From assembly GCF_000373765.1 (NCBI RefSeq), contig NZ_KB892384.1, positions 32,732-96,731 on the forward strand: 64,000 nucleotides of DNA. Direction: 5' to 3'. Below the pieces are notes generated by a model. The model was not told the origin of the DNA. It saw nothing but the letters and a program-made list of their open reading frames with translations, and did not search any database. This DNA comes from Legionella shakespearei DSM 23087 (lineage in GTDB: Bacteria > Pseudomonadota > Gammaproteobacteria > Legionellales > Legionellaceae). Positions 18,467-26,802 of this stretch are shown piece after piece (within the stretch, counting starts at the first letter, position 1; each line of letters begins with the position of its first letter). Position numbers and translations under genes: made by a program.

Positions 18467-18493
18467 GTAGCCCGGTCTGCTTGCAGCCGGGAT
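18467..18493. repeat. PAL-E half-element
   Basis: A single PAL-E arm (GTAGCCCGGTCTGCTTGCAG and four to six further bases) without the complementary second arm, which is present in the sister composite at 32373-32438. It lies in the 433-base gap between the FAD/TPR gene and the prepilin operon. Confidence 0.75.
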
Positions 18494-18552
18494 GGAAGTG
18501 GCACTTAGCGAATGACCGTATATTACGGGACAACAAGTTCATTCACACATTG

Positions 18553-18573
18553 ACCTTTCTTCACAAGAAAGGT
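18553..18573. promoter_or_regulatory. Inverted repeat upstream of the prepilin operon
   Basis: ACCTTTCTT (18553-18561) and AAGAAAGGT (18565-18573) are perfect 9-base complements with a CAC loop, 38 bases before the first prepilin start. It could be an operator or an RNA hairpin in the leader; no T-tract follows. Function is inferred only from position. Confidence 0.4.
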
Positions 18574-18610
18574 AATCTGGCGCCGGCAACCAACTTCAGG
18601 AAGAAAAATA

Positions 18611-18931
18611 ATGAATCAGCAAAAGGGATTTTCCCTTATTGAAGTGCTGGCGTCTTTAATGCTGGCGACTACTTTGGCTCTGGCCTTAACCCAACAGCAA
18701 TGGCACACCCGCCTTTTAATCAAACAATTACTAGCCCGCACTAAGGCTTCAGCCTTTCTCGACCAGATTAATGAATCCCTTTATCTCGGTTCAGCTCAAC
18801 TCCCCGCAGCACCTTTCCCCTGTCATCTTGACATCAAAGAGGCCAATCATGCCTACACAATACGTCTGGACTGGTTTAATCGTTCCGAATCAATAACGCG
18901 TCAATACCATCCTCTCAGTGAGTTATCATGA
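18611..18931 (+). CDS. Type IV prepilin-like minor pilin (PilV/GspI-like)
   Basis: A 106-residue protein with a class III leader, MNQQKG followed by FSLIEVLASLML, so cleavage by prepilin peptidase after glycine and a Glu at +5 are expected. The hydrophobic helix runs to about residue 25 and the rest is a short globular domain. A good AGGAAG site precedes the ATG at 18611. The stop overlaps the next gene by four bases (ATGA). It probably belongs to a minor-pilin tip set. Confidence 0.82.
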   Translation: MNQQKGFSLIEVLASLMLATTLALALTQQQWHTRLLIKQLLARTKASAFLDQINESLYLGSAQLPAAPFPCHLDIKEANHAYTIRLDWFNRSESITRQYHPLSELS

Positions 18932-19656
18932 ATCGGCAAAAGGGTATGGGTTTACTGGAATTACTGATAGGCCTTTTTTTAGCAAGCATTATTCTGACTG
19001 TTTTAATGCAGTTTTATTTAAACAACAAACGGCAATACACCGAGTCTCAGTCTGCCCTGGAAACCTGGTTTGATGTGCAATGGGTTTCTGGCCTGCTTGG
19101 CGACAGCATTCGCAAAGCAGGATTTACCCCCTGTCTGGGAATAAATCAATTAAGCACAAAAGGGTTAAGAGGGGAGAGCCTGCAAGCCATTCGCAGTCAA
19201 CCGCAATCCTTACAAATAAGCAGGATGAGCGAGCTGTTTGCACCGATAAAAGCTTTTCAAAGCAGCACAGAGCTATTAGTACCTGATGAAGGCTCTTTTA
19301 AAGAGCGCCATTTGTTATTAATTGCAGATTGTGAACACGCTGAAGTACATCAGATTTTAAGCGTTGAACAAATGGCAGGGAGAACCCTCATCACTTTAGA
19401 TAAACCCTTACAGTTTACCTATGATTCGCCTGCTTATGCAGGAGAGTGGCTTGAGGAACAATGGTTTATTAAAACAAATGAGCAAGGGATTAAGGCTTTG
19501 TACTATAAATTGGTTCATAGCGAAGAGCTAAGCCCTTTAATCCATTCATTACACACCCGAATACAGTCAGAACAGGGTAAGCAATTGGTCGAGGCAGTAT
19601 TAGGCTGGGATGAGGATAAAGAGCATCACTTAACAGTGATGGTACGTGGATCATGA
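18928..19656 (+). CDS. Type IV prepilin-like minor pilin (PilW-like)
   Basis: A 242-residue protein. The leader MNRQKG is followed by MGLLELLIGLFLASIILTVL, a prepilin helix with Glu at +5. The body contains two cysteines (about residues 68 and 134) and the order relative to its neighbours fits PilW, the largest minor pilin. It overlaps both flanking genes by four bases, so the three are translationally coupled. Confidence 0.8.
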   Translation: MNRQKGMGLLELLIGLFLASIILTVLMQFYLNNKRQYTESQSALETWFDVQWVSGLLGDSIRKAGFTPCLGINQLSTKGLRGESLQAIRSQPQSLQISRMSELFAPIKAFQSSTELLVPDEGSFKERHLLLIADCEHAEVHQILSVEQMAGRTLITLDKPLQFTYDSPAYAGEWLEEQWFIKTNEQGIKALYYKLVHSEELSPLIHSLHTRIQSEQGKQLVEAVLGWDEDKEHHLTVMVRGS

Positions 19657-20198
19657 GCAAACACTGTGGAGGCTTTGTTTTTTTAATGACATTGTCGATC
19701 ATTTCTATTATCACTTTATTGCTGATGACCAGCATGCAACAGGTATTACTTTATCACAAAGCAATAAACCGCCAGGAAAAGGAACATCAGAGTTTTTATC
19801 AGTTGGAAGCGATTGCACTGCAATTGGCAAGAAAACAGGATTTATTGCTTAGCGCTTGTGTAAGAAACAAAGATGGGCCCAATGGCGTCATTGACGCTTT
19901 GGTTCACAATGAAGGATGTTTATTAACGGCAGGGCAAATCCGTTACAGATATTATATAGAAGACTTAGGCGCTTTTCCCTGCCTTGTTTCACAGCATGGG
20001 GATATGAAGCAGGCAACACACCATCTAAGAATTACCCTGCTGCAAATGGCGGAGGAAGCTCATGATCCTCTTGCCGTACTTCAGATACGCTATCTCAAAC
20101 CTGAGCCGTCAGCGGTGTGTCCGGGGAGAGAACATCGGGTTGCGGAAGGGATAAGCAGTTGGCGTTACTTTCCAGATTTCTTGAGTATGAAGGTCTAA
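19653..20198 (+). CDS. Minor pilin assembly protein (PilX-like)
   Basis: A 181-residue protein with an N-terminal hydrophobic segment GGFVFLMTLSIISIITLLLM and no Glu at +5, which is typical of PilX/GspK-like subunits. It contains four or five cysteines in the body. As the third gene of the coupled prepilin set, it is called PilX-like by position and N terminus. No PilY1 or PilE gene follows, so this is a partial minor-pilin operon. Confidence 0.72.
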   Translation: MSKHCGGFVFLMTLSIISIITLLLMTSMQQVLLYHKAINRQEKEHQSFYQLEAIALQLARKQDLLLSACVRNKDGPNGVIDALVHNEGCLLTAGQIRYRYYIEDLGAFPCLVSQHGDMKQATHHLRITLLQMAEEAHDPLAVLQIRYLKPEPSAVCPGREHRVAEGISSWRYFPDFLSMKV

Positions 20199-20210
20199 GG
20201 TTGTATTGTA

Positions 20211-21245
20211 ATGGATATGATGAACCAAAAGGACTCATGGGTGAGTTTATTCAATGTTTCCGCAATCAAGTCGTTTAAATACTGGCCACAGGTCACTGTC
20301 GTGCTTTTATTTGCATTGGGTTATGGGGCTTATCGTTATTTTGCCTATTATGATACGCGCTCCACTGATGCTTATGTATCAGCTAATGTCATCAATATGG
20401 CCGCCATTGTTTCAGGACCTGTGACCAAATTATACGTCAGGGAAAACCAGCAGGTAAAAAAGGGCGAAAAACTTATTGAGATCGATCCCCGTCCTTATGA
20501 TTATGCCCTGCAACAAGCCAAGGCAAAATTGAATATTGCCAAATTGAATTATGAAAATGACAAGTTAACTATCATCAAAGCCGAACAACGCCTGAAACAA
20601 AATCAGATTCAGTTAAGCCTTAGTCAGGATCATTATGCCCGGTATCAGAAATTACAATCTCAGGGGGATATGGCCAAAATTACTCTTATTAATCTGGCTG
20701 ACAAAATGAAAGAGCAGGAAGCTGCCATTGCGGAAGCAGAGCAAGAGTTAAAAATCGCCCAGACCAATCTCGACGATAATGAAATCCTCGCCGCACAAGC
20801 GGAGCTGGATCAGGCTAATTATCTGATGAATCATACCACTCTTGTTGCCCCAGAGGATGGTTACATTACCAATTTTAATTTGCGGGTAGGGCAATACATT
20901 AAAACCGGTGAGGGCTTGTTTGCCTTAATTGAAACCAACCGTTGGTGGGTGGTTACGCGTTACCGTGAAACAGCCATCCGGCTTATCAAGCCCGGAGATA
21001 AAGCAAAAATTATGATTGATATGTATCCTGGCAAAGTCTTTCATGGCCATGTAAAAAGCATTGGCTGGGGAATTAACCGGGTACAGAGCGGCAGTGTCGC
21101 ACCTTCAACCCTGGAATATATGGAAGCCACCGAAGATTGGATACGTATAGCGCAGCGTTTTCCGGTGCGTATTTATATCGATGATTTGACTGATGAATTT
21201 CCTATGCGCATAGGTGCCAGCGCCACAACCATTACTTACAGGTGA
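20211..21245 (+). CDS. HlyD family membrane fusion protein
   Basis: Periplasmic adaptor of an efflux system. The 344-residue product has one N-terminal membrane helix (about 27-45), the biotinyl-lipoyl-like motif VSGPVTKLYVRENQQVKKGE, a coiled-coil hairpin (about 100-195), and the second lipoyl half APEDGYITNFNLRVGQYIK. It resembles AaeA/EmrA-type adaptors that pair with FUSC permeases, and such a gene lies directly downstream. Substrate is not determinable. Confidence 0.88.
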   Translation: MDMMNQKDSWVSLFNVSAIKSFKYWPQVTVVLLFALGYGAYRYFAYYDTRSTDAYVSANVINMAAIVSGPVTKLYVRENQQVKKGEKLIEIDPRPYDYALQQAKAKLNIAKLNYENDKLTIIKAEQRLKQNQIQLSLSQDHYARYQKLQSQGDMAKITLINLADKMKEQEAAIAEAEQELKIAQTNLDDNEILAAQAELDQANYLMNHTTLVAPEDGYITNFNLRVGQYIKTGEGLFALIETNRWWVVTRYRETAIRLIKPGDKAKIMIDMYPGKVFHGHVKSIGWGINRVQSGSVAPSTLEYMEATEDWIRIAQRFPVRIYIDDLTDEFPMRIGASATTITYR

Positions 21246-21249
21246 GCGG

Positions 21250-23439
21250 GTGTTTTATTTCTGGCCTCACAGTGTAGAAAACAGGGCAGCTTTAAGGACG
21301 GCGATTGCAGCCCTTGTTGCTGTGCTCATTTCGTTTAAATTTCATCTGCAAACCCCTTATTGGTCAGGTATGTCGGTAGTGATTGTGTCAAATTTATACA
21401 CTGGCAGTATTATCGATAAGGCTATGATGCGCATCATAGGCACTATAGCGGGCGCTTTTCTGGGCTTTTATGTTGCAGGTATTGTCGCCAACAGTTTTTT
21501 ACTCTATCTATCGTCCTGTTTTTTAATAATCGCAGTCAGTGTCTATTATTATAATTACAGCAAATACGGTTATGCTTATTTATTAGGTGCGTTGTGTGCC
21601 TTTATTGTCATTTCCCAATTAGCCCTTAATCCGCAAAATGCTCTGATGGTTGCGATTTGGCGACCGGTAGAAATCGGTATTGGGGTTTTGGTTTCTGCCA
21701 TTAGCGCTTATGCGGTTTTTCCCAACCATCTTAAAGACAATATTCTGGTACAGGTTCATGATATTTTTGCTGATTTTATTGTCGAATTTAAACAGTTTCA
21801 TGAAGAGCTAAGTAAAGGCGTCGAGATTTTTAACACGCTGTCGCAAAGTAATTTAAAGATTAAAAAGAAAATCCGTAAAGCGGTAGAATTAATCGATGCG
21901 TTGAATCATGAATTTGGCGTGAGTCAGGCCAGAATAGATGAATTACGCGCCTTTCTTGATTCATTTTATGCCTTATGTCGGCAATTGCAGTATTTGATGA
22001 TTACTAATCCCTGGCAAGATGAAATAGATGCCTTAAAAACCTTGCCGCTTGACCTTGTTTTTGCTGCCATAGATCATGATTTCAAAGCCCTGCAAAGTGC
22101 TTTTGCCAAGGGGACTATAGAGCCTTTCGTCTTAAAAACGGAAGAGGCCATAGCGGATTTGGAACAGCAATTTAAACAGAAAAGAGCTGACTATTCTGCC
22201 AAAAGTGATTTTATTTATTCCTTTATTCATTGTTTACAGCAAATCAATCAGAATTTTATCCTGATGTATTCCCTGTTAACCAAAGCCCCAGTGCAAAAGA
22301 CCAGGAAATTTAAATTATTAAATAAACAGCAACGCCTGAAGTCAGATTACGATTTGATTAAACAGAGTATTAAATCAGGTTTGGCGGTTATATTGGCATT
22401 GGGTTTTTGGATGGTCAGCAATTGGCCTGGGGGCTTGAACGGTATTATCAGTAGCCTTGTGATATCCATTCGCAAAAACCTGTTTGAAATGACCAACATC
22501 AGTATTCATCGCGTGTTGGGTTGTATGCTGGGGGGCGGGATAGCCTTACTTTCGCTCATCGTATTTGAAATGAATTTGTATGATTTTATCTGTGTGCTGT
22601 TCTTTTCTGTTTGGGGCTTTTCCTATTTTATGTTCAAGTTTACCAAATACTCATATATTGGTTTACAGGCTAATATTGCCTTGATCATTACTTTGGCTCA
22701 GGAAGGCGGCCCACCAGTCCTTTTGGATCCTCCCTTACAGCGTTTGGCCGGTATCATGATTGGTATTATTGCAAGCTTTATAGTAGCCAATGTCATCTGG
22801 CGTTCTGATGTGATGACTATATTGAACCGTTATTTGAATAAACTGTATAAGTACATGACTTTTAATTTAAATCAGGTATTACTGGCTCCCGGGGACAGTG
22901 TTTCCGCCGTCCCGCGGCTTGACCGCGGGATCCAGAGATCTCACTCCGAACTTAAATCACTGGATTCCGCGGTCAAGCCGCGGGACGGTGGAGTATCGCA
23001 GGCCGAGGTGCCTGGTGAAGGAAAATCCTTGCATGATTTGGCCAATTTATTCTGGCTTTCCCGCGGGCTGATTGAGTCTTTAAGTGCTGAATCATTAAGC
23101 GCAAAAAAGCAGGAGCGATTAAAAAATCTGACACAACGCTTTGAATCTTTAGTCGTGACTCAGGCAACCATCAGCCACATCCTGGTAACCATCAATCAGG
23201 AAAAGGCCAAAGCTACGGCACAACGCATGGGCTATGATTTATCTTCATATGAAAACAATCTGGTTCATTGTTTCCAGCAACATGATGTGTCAGGCGGTTT
23301 GGCTTTAGCTGAACAGCTCAAAGGGATTTTAGCTGAAATTGAAAGCAATCCTGCCTTTGCTCATGAAAGTGATGAAGATTTAAGAAACATGCTGGCATAC
23401 GTGAATGCACTGCACCAGCTTGCTTTGAGAGTTGAATAG
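21250..23439 (+). CDS. FUSC family efflux permease (AaeB/fusaric-acid-resistance type) with an in-frame palindromic insertion
   Basis: Membrane permease of about 729 residues. Two membrane blocks, each of five to six helices (about residues 10-160 and 380-540), flank a cytoplasmic helical region, as in FUSC/AaeB proteins. It works with the HlyD protein immediately upstream. A GTG at 21250 with an AGGTGA site is preferred; a GTG at 21214 would overlap the upstream gene. After the second membrane block a 90-base PAL-B copy (22903-22992) is translated in frame as SAVPRLDRGIQ and a further 19 or so residues, within the cytoplasmic C-terminal region, and the reading frame continues normally to 23439. 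Confidence 0.88.
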   Translation: MFYFWPHSVENRAALRTAIAALVAVLISFKFHLQTPYWSGMSVVIVSNLYTGSIIDKAMMRIIGTIAGAFLGFYVAGIVANSFLLYLSSCFLIIAVSVYYYNYSKYGYAYLLGALCAFIVISQLALNPQNALMVAIWRPVEIGIGVLVSAISAYAVFPNHLKDNILVQVHDIFADFIVEFKQFHEELSKGVEIFNTLSQSNLKIKKKIRKAVELIDALNHEFGVSQARIDELRAFLDSFYALCRQLQYLMITNPWQDEIDALKTLPLDLVFAAIDHDFKALQSAFAKGTIEPFVLKTEEAIADLEQQFKQKRADYSAKSDFIYSFIHCLQQINQNFILMYSLLTKAPVQKTRKFKLLNKQQRLKSDYDLIKQSIKSGLAVILALGFWMVSNWPGGLNGIISSLVISIRKNLFEMTNISIHRVLGCMLGGGIALLSLIVFEMNLYDFICVLFFSVWGFSYFMFKFTKYSYIGLQANIALIITLAQEGGPPVLLDPPLQRLAGIMIGIIASFIVANVIWRSDVMTILNRYLNKLYKYMTFNLNQVLLAPGDSVSAVPRLDRGIQRSHSELKSLDSAVKPRDGGVSQAEVPGEGKSLHDLANLFWLSRGLIESLSAESLSAKKQERLKNLTQRFESLVVTQATISHILVTINQEKAKATAQRMGYDLSSYENNLVHCFQQHDVSGGLALAEQLKGILAEIESNPAFAHESDEDLRNMLAYVNALHQLALRVE
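22903..22992. repeat. PAL-B palindromic repeat, copy 2, inside a coding sequence
   Basis: Same 90-base element as at 14442, 35250, 41038 and 45737, here with both arms intact and no stop codon in the FUSC frame. Ninety bases equals thirty codons, so the frame is preserved. Confidence 0.92.
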
Positions 23440-23467
23440 CAAGACCGAGCCTGCAATACCACCAGAA

Positions 23468-23510
23468 CTACGTCGTTCTGAGCGTAAAAAGACGCGCTCA
23501 GGACGAAGTG
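23468..23510. repeat. PAL-A remnant
   Basis: Short degenerate copy: CTACGTCGTTCTGAGCG and GCGCTCAGGACGAAGTGG around AAAAAGAC. The distal part of the family stem (GCGCGAAGGATCTCC) is missing from both arms, a symmetric internal deletion. Confidence 0.7.
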
Positions 23511-23748
23511 GATCAGGTTAAGTGCAGGACAACGTATCAATTGCCATTCCGATGGTCGCTCCCCGGATTTCTCTGGGTAAATAATTCTCTTGAAATGAGT
23601 GGATTTATTCCTTGATGATAACCTTTGAATAAACACTTGAAAAAAATAAAAATATTATTGGTATTTAATTTTTTTTCAAGTCAAAATAAGCCTTGTTTGC
23701 TAATTTTTAGTTGCAATTTACTCCATCACGTGTAAAAATTGACCTCCT
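23511..23748. other. AT-rich non-coding gap before the MltA gene
   Basis: No gene is seen. A possible sigma-70 promoter, TTGCAA and TAAAAAT about 16 bases apart, lies just before the ATG at 23749, which has no clear Shine-Dalgarno sequence. The promoter call is weak. Confidence 0.3.
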
Positions 23749-24951
23749 ATGAAGACAAAATTAATCGCACTTACATTAGCCTTGGCATTTCTTGCTATAG
23801 GTATTTCTGGTTGGTGGTTTTGGCCATCAAAAGGTCCTCAACCCACGTTTCGACAGGTTGCTTTTAAGCATTTGCCAGGTTGGGAAACAGCAGAACTGAG
23901 AAAGTCATTACGTACCTTCCAAACGTCTTGCCGCGCCTTCATCAAGCAAGATCCTGAGCGGGTAGTTGGAACGGAACAAATTGATTTACAGGCGAAAGAT
24001 TGGCAACCAGCCTGTCATGCTGCTTTAAAAGTCCATCCCGTAAACCAACACACCGCGAAACAGTTTTTCCAGGAGTGGTTTACTCCCGTTGAATTTTACG
24101 ATAAAAAACCAGTAAAAGGATTATTCACTGGCTACTACATGCCCTTATTAAAGGGAAGCTATAAAAAAACTGCTGAGTTCAACGTGCCTCTTTATGAAGT
24201 GCCTGACGATTTAGTCACCATTGATTTGGGATTATTCGTTCCGCATTTAAAAAACCGAAAACTGGTAGGGCGCATTGCTGCCAAAAAAGTAGTGCCTTAT
24301 TACACCCGTGAGCAAATCAATAAAGGCGCTATAAAAAACAATGCCAAAGTATTGTTGTGGATTCACAGCCCAATTGACCGATTGTTTCTGGAAATTCAGG
24401 GATCAGGCATAGTCGAAATGGAAGATGGGAAAAGGCTTTTTGTAGGTTATGACGGCCAAAATGGTGCCCCTTACACTGCAATTGCAGGTGTATTAATCAA
24501 AAAGGGCATTATGACCAAGCACAATGCCTCCATGCAGGCAATAAAACGCTATCTGGAAGCTCATCCCAAAGAAATGGATAAAGTCATTAATCAAAATAAA
24601 TCCTTTGTCTTTTTCCGCAAATTATCCATGGAAGCCGCTTTAGGTTCTCAGGGTGTTGCATTGACCCCAGGCTATTCAATGGCCATTGACAAAGAATGGA
24701 TTCCCATGGGCGCGCCGCTTTGGTTGAGCACCACAAGACCTGATAGCAAAAACCCCGATACCAACAAGCCTATGCAACGTCTGATGATCGCTCAGGATAC
24801 TGGCGGGGCCATTCGCGGTAAGGTCAGAGGCGACGTGTTCTGGGGCGGTGGCGACAAGGCAACTTTAATTGCTGGCCACATGAAAAACGAAGGGCATTAT
24901 TGGCTTCTTTTACCCAGCCATGCCATTCCACGATTGGAAACGAAAGCTTGA
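23749..24951 (+). CDS. mltA: Membrane-bound lytic murein transglycosylase A
   Basis: Cleaves peptidoglycan glycan strands to 1,6-anhydromuropeptides in the periplasm. The 400-residue product has an N-terminal membrane anchor or signal (about 5-25) without an obvious lipobox cysteine, the MltA core GLFTGYYMPLLKGS, FLEIQGSGIVEMEDG and FVGYDGQNGAPY, then a C-terminal 3D domain with IAQDTGGAIRGKVRGDVFWG containing the expected catalytic aspartate at about residue 362. A second MltA/3D protein lies at 53340. Confidence 0.92.
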   Translation: MKTKLIALTLALAFLAIGISGWWFWPSKGPQPTFRQVAFKHLPGWETAELRKSLRTFQTSCRAFIKQDPERVVGTEQIDLQAKDWQPACHAALKVHPVNQHTAKQFFQEWFTPVEFYDKKPVKGLFTGYYMPLLKGSYKKTAEFNVPLYEVPDDLVTIDLGLFVPHLKNRKLVGRIAAKKVVPYYTREQINKGAIKNNAKVLLWIHSPIDRLFLEIQGSGIVEMEDGKRLFVGYDGQNGAPYTAIAGVLIKKGIMTKHNASMQAIKRYLEAHPKEMDKVINQNKSFVFFRKLSMEAALGSQGVALTPGYSMAIDKEWIPMGAPLWLSTTRPDSKNPDTNKPMQRLMIAQDTGGAIRGKVRGDVFWGGGDKATLIAGHMKNEGHYWLLLPSHAIPRLETKA

Positions 24952-24988
24952 TAGTAATAGGTCAGGGGGGGATCTCCCTGGTAGGGGG

Positions 24989-25069
24989 CACTGCCATTAA
25001 GTTAAGGAGCTCCGCCGTCCCGCGGACAAGCCGCGGGACGGCGGAGTAGCGTTTAACTTAATGGCAGTG
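24989..25069. repeat. PAL-B variant, copy 3 (shortened core, extended arms)
   Basis: Arms extend outward with CACTGCCATTAAGTTAA and its complement, as in copy 5, but the central part is reduced to CCCGCGGACAAGCCGCGGG, lacking the GATCCAG...CTGGATCC core. It sits at the 3' side of the Cas1-oxidase chimera. Confidence 0.85.
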
Positions 25070-25087
25070 AACTCAATCCGACACTCG

Positions 25088-26686
25088 TCATTCTTGTTGA
25101 TAATATTTATCAAACAGTTTGTTTCTGAATTTATATTCAGGATCCATTTTATTTTTGATTTCAAAAAACTCAGGTGCCTTGGGATAGGCTTTTAAAAACT
25201 GTTGAGGTGTGGCTATAATCTGGTAAGGTAAATAATAGGTTCCGCCTTCTTCTAAAGCGGCGTCAATTAGTCTGGAAGTCCATGTTCTGACATAGGCTTC
25301 ATCCAGTGCAGTAACTCCCTGTTTGTAATAAATAACAAAGGAAAAGACCTCAGTTCTGGACCATGACAACCAGGATTCATGATCCGGTAACGCATGACGG
25401 ATAGAAATATTTAATACTTTGACATTATAACTTTTAAGAATGGCAATCATTTTTTCCGCAAAACGATCAAAATGATCAATGGGTATGAAATACTCTTGCA
25501 GCACATAAGTTGATTTTTGCCGTGATTTTGGCTCAATGCTGTTTACATCATAACTGGCCTCATAATTTCGCCATTCAACGATTGAACCTTTATTTTTATA
25601 GGGATCATATATATATTGCCTGAAATATTTACCCGAGGATTTTTCAGAGATCCAGCTTAAGAGGAACTCTTGGTAGGCAGAAGGGCGATTCTGAGGAGCT
25701 AATCTATCTTTTACGGTTACTGCCTTATTTGTTTTAAACCAGGTAATTGCATTTACATACTCGAAATCAGGGGGATATAAATCCGCATTATGAAATACTG
25801 TATTTTGTGCCCCGCGGATATTGTTTAGAAAATAGTCTTTATAATCAGTTCTTTTTATTGTTTCAGCTATTTTTTCCACAGGAGTATTATCACTGAGGAA
25901 CAAAGTAGCTTCTATGATTACGCCAATCCCGCCGTATCCCCCGATAGCACTAAAAAATATATCAGGGTTTTCATCCCTGCTTGCGAGTACCCATAGGGTA
26001 GTTGCCGCTAGTCCATAAGCGAGATAGTTTCCATGATTTAAAAACGTATTGGCTTTGTCCTGAGCTTCTCGTTCACGATTAAATTTACCATATTGAGTTC
26101 GGTTTGCTGCATATTTGTATAACTGCTTTGTTAATTCAGCTTCGGCTTGCAGAAGATGGTATACTTCTTTTGCAGCCTTGATTTTTGTTTCGCAGTTTGA
26201 TAACTCTCGCTCCAGATCATTATAATTAAAACCTTCGGCAGCAAGGTCGCGGCTTTTTTTCCAATGGGTTTTCAGATATTCAATACGGGAAATTTGAAAT
26301 TGTTTTGCGGCAAATAAGCGTTTTTGATCATCGAACCAGAATTTCATCCATCCTTGCATGTATTCTGTTGGACGGTATTCACTTTGAGGCGTGAACCATT
26401 CAATTTCATTTGCCATGAGTAGTGGGGTTCCACCACCTCCTGAGAAGCCAACCAAGACACCAGCTTGAGCTAACATACGCATTGCTGCTTGAGTAATGGA
26501 TGTTCCATTTCCAAGGAGTAGACAGGTTGTGTTGGCAATTGGAATGTTCCAATATTGGTTTTCGTCTTTGGCTTCAGTAAGATATAAAACTCGCCCATCT
26601 TTTTGCATGACGCGACATTTTTCCAGGTAATAGATATTAGCGCGTTTCGAATGTAGAATTGCTTTTAAATCTGTGAGTATTTCCAT
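25088..26686 (-). CDS. Chimeric ORF: truncated type I-F Cas1 fused to C-terminal part of a FAD-linked oxidase
   Basis: An intact 532-residue ORF made of two unrelated halves. Residues 1 to about 233 match type I-F Cas1: LKAILHSKRANIYYLEKCRV, YWNIPIANTTCLLLGNGTSI, TQAAMRMLAQAGVLVGF, GGGGTPLL, FTPQSEYRPTEYMQGW, and NHGNYLAYGLAATTLWVL. It stops just before the region that carries the metal-binding histidine and aspartate of Cas1; only the glutamate around residue 182 remains. From about residue 236 the sequence is the second half of a FAD-linked oxidase: SRDENPDIFFSAIGGYGGIG, then a C-terminal substrate domain ending DPEYKFRNKLFDKYY, as in DprE1/aldonolactone-oxidase-like enzymes. The N-terminal FAD-binding half is absent. 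Junction is near base 25985. Neither half looks catalytically complete. It may be a deletion-fusion relic or a repurposed protein. Confidence 0.85.
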   Translation of the reverse strand: MEILTDLKAILHSKRANIYYLEKCRVMQKDGRVLYLTEAKDENQYWNIPIANTTCLLLGNGTSITQAAMRMLAQAGVLVGFSGGGGTPLLMANEIEWFTPQSEYRPTEYMQGWMKFWFDDQKRLFAAKQFQISRIEYLKTHWKKSRDLAAEGFNYNDLERELSNCETKIKAAKEVYHLLQAEAELTKQLYKYAANRTQYGKFNREREAQDKANTFLNHGNYLAYGLAATTLWVLASRDENPDIFFSAIGGYGGIGVIIEATLFLSDNTPVEKIAETIKRTDYKDYFLNNIRGAQNTVFHNADLYPPDFEYVNAITWFKTNKAVTVKDRLAPQNRPSAYQEFLLSWISEKSSGKYFRQYIYDPYKNKGSIVEWRNYEASYDVNSIEPKSRQKSTYVLQEYFIPIDHFDRFAEKMIAILKSYNVKVLNISIRHALPDHESWLSWSRTEVFSFVIYYKQGVTALDEAYVRTWTSRLIDAALEEGGTYYLPYQIIATPQQFLKAYPKAPEFFEIKNKMDPEYKFRNKLFDKYYQQE

Positions 26687-26702
26687 TTACTTCACCTGAT
26701 TA

Positions 26703-26789
26703 GTAGCCCGCATTAGCGTTAGCGTAATGCGGGAAATATGGGTTGATTAGCACTGCGATCCCGTATTACGCTCCGCTAATACGGGCTAC
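26703..26789. repeat. PAL-C palindromic repeat, copy 2
   Basis: Arms 26703-26733 and 26759-26789, core GTAGCCCG(C/T)ATTAGCG, with a few mismatches between arms. It lies directly upstream of the chimeric ORF start and downstream of the deacetylase gene's 3' end. Confidence 0.88.
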
Positions 26790-26802
26790 CTCTGGGGAGC
26801 CA

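Noticed and set aside
25060..25077. Possible CRISPR repeat near the Cas1-like ORF (the minus strand reads GTTCACTGCC, as at the start of a type I-F repeat).
   Set aside because: It is a single copy, part of the extended PAL-B arm (CACTGCCATTAAGTTAA), which also occurs at 35228. No regularly spaced repeats or spacers are present.
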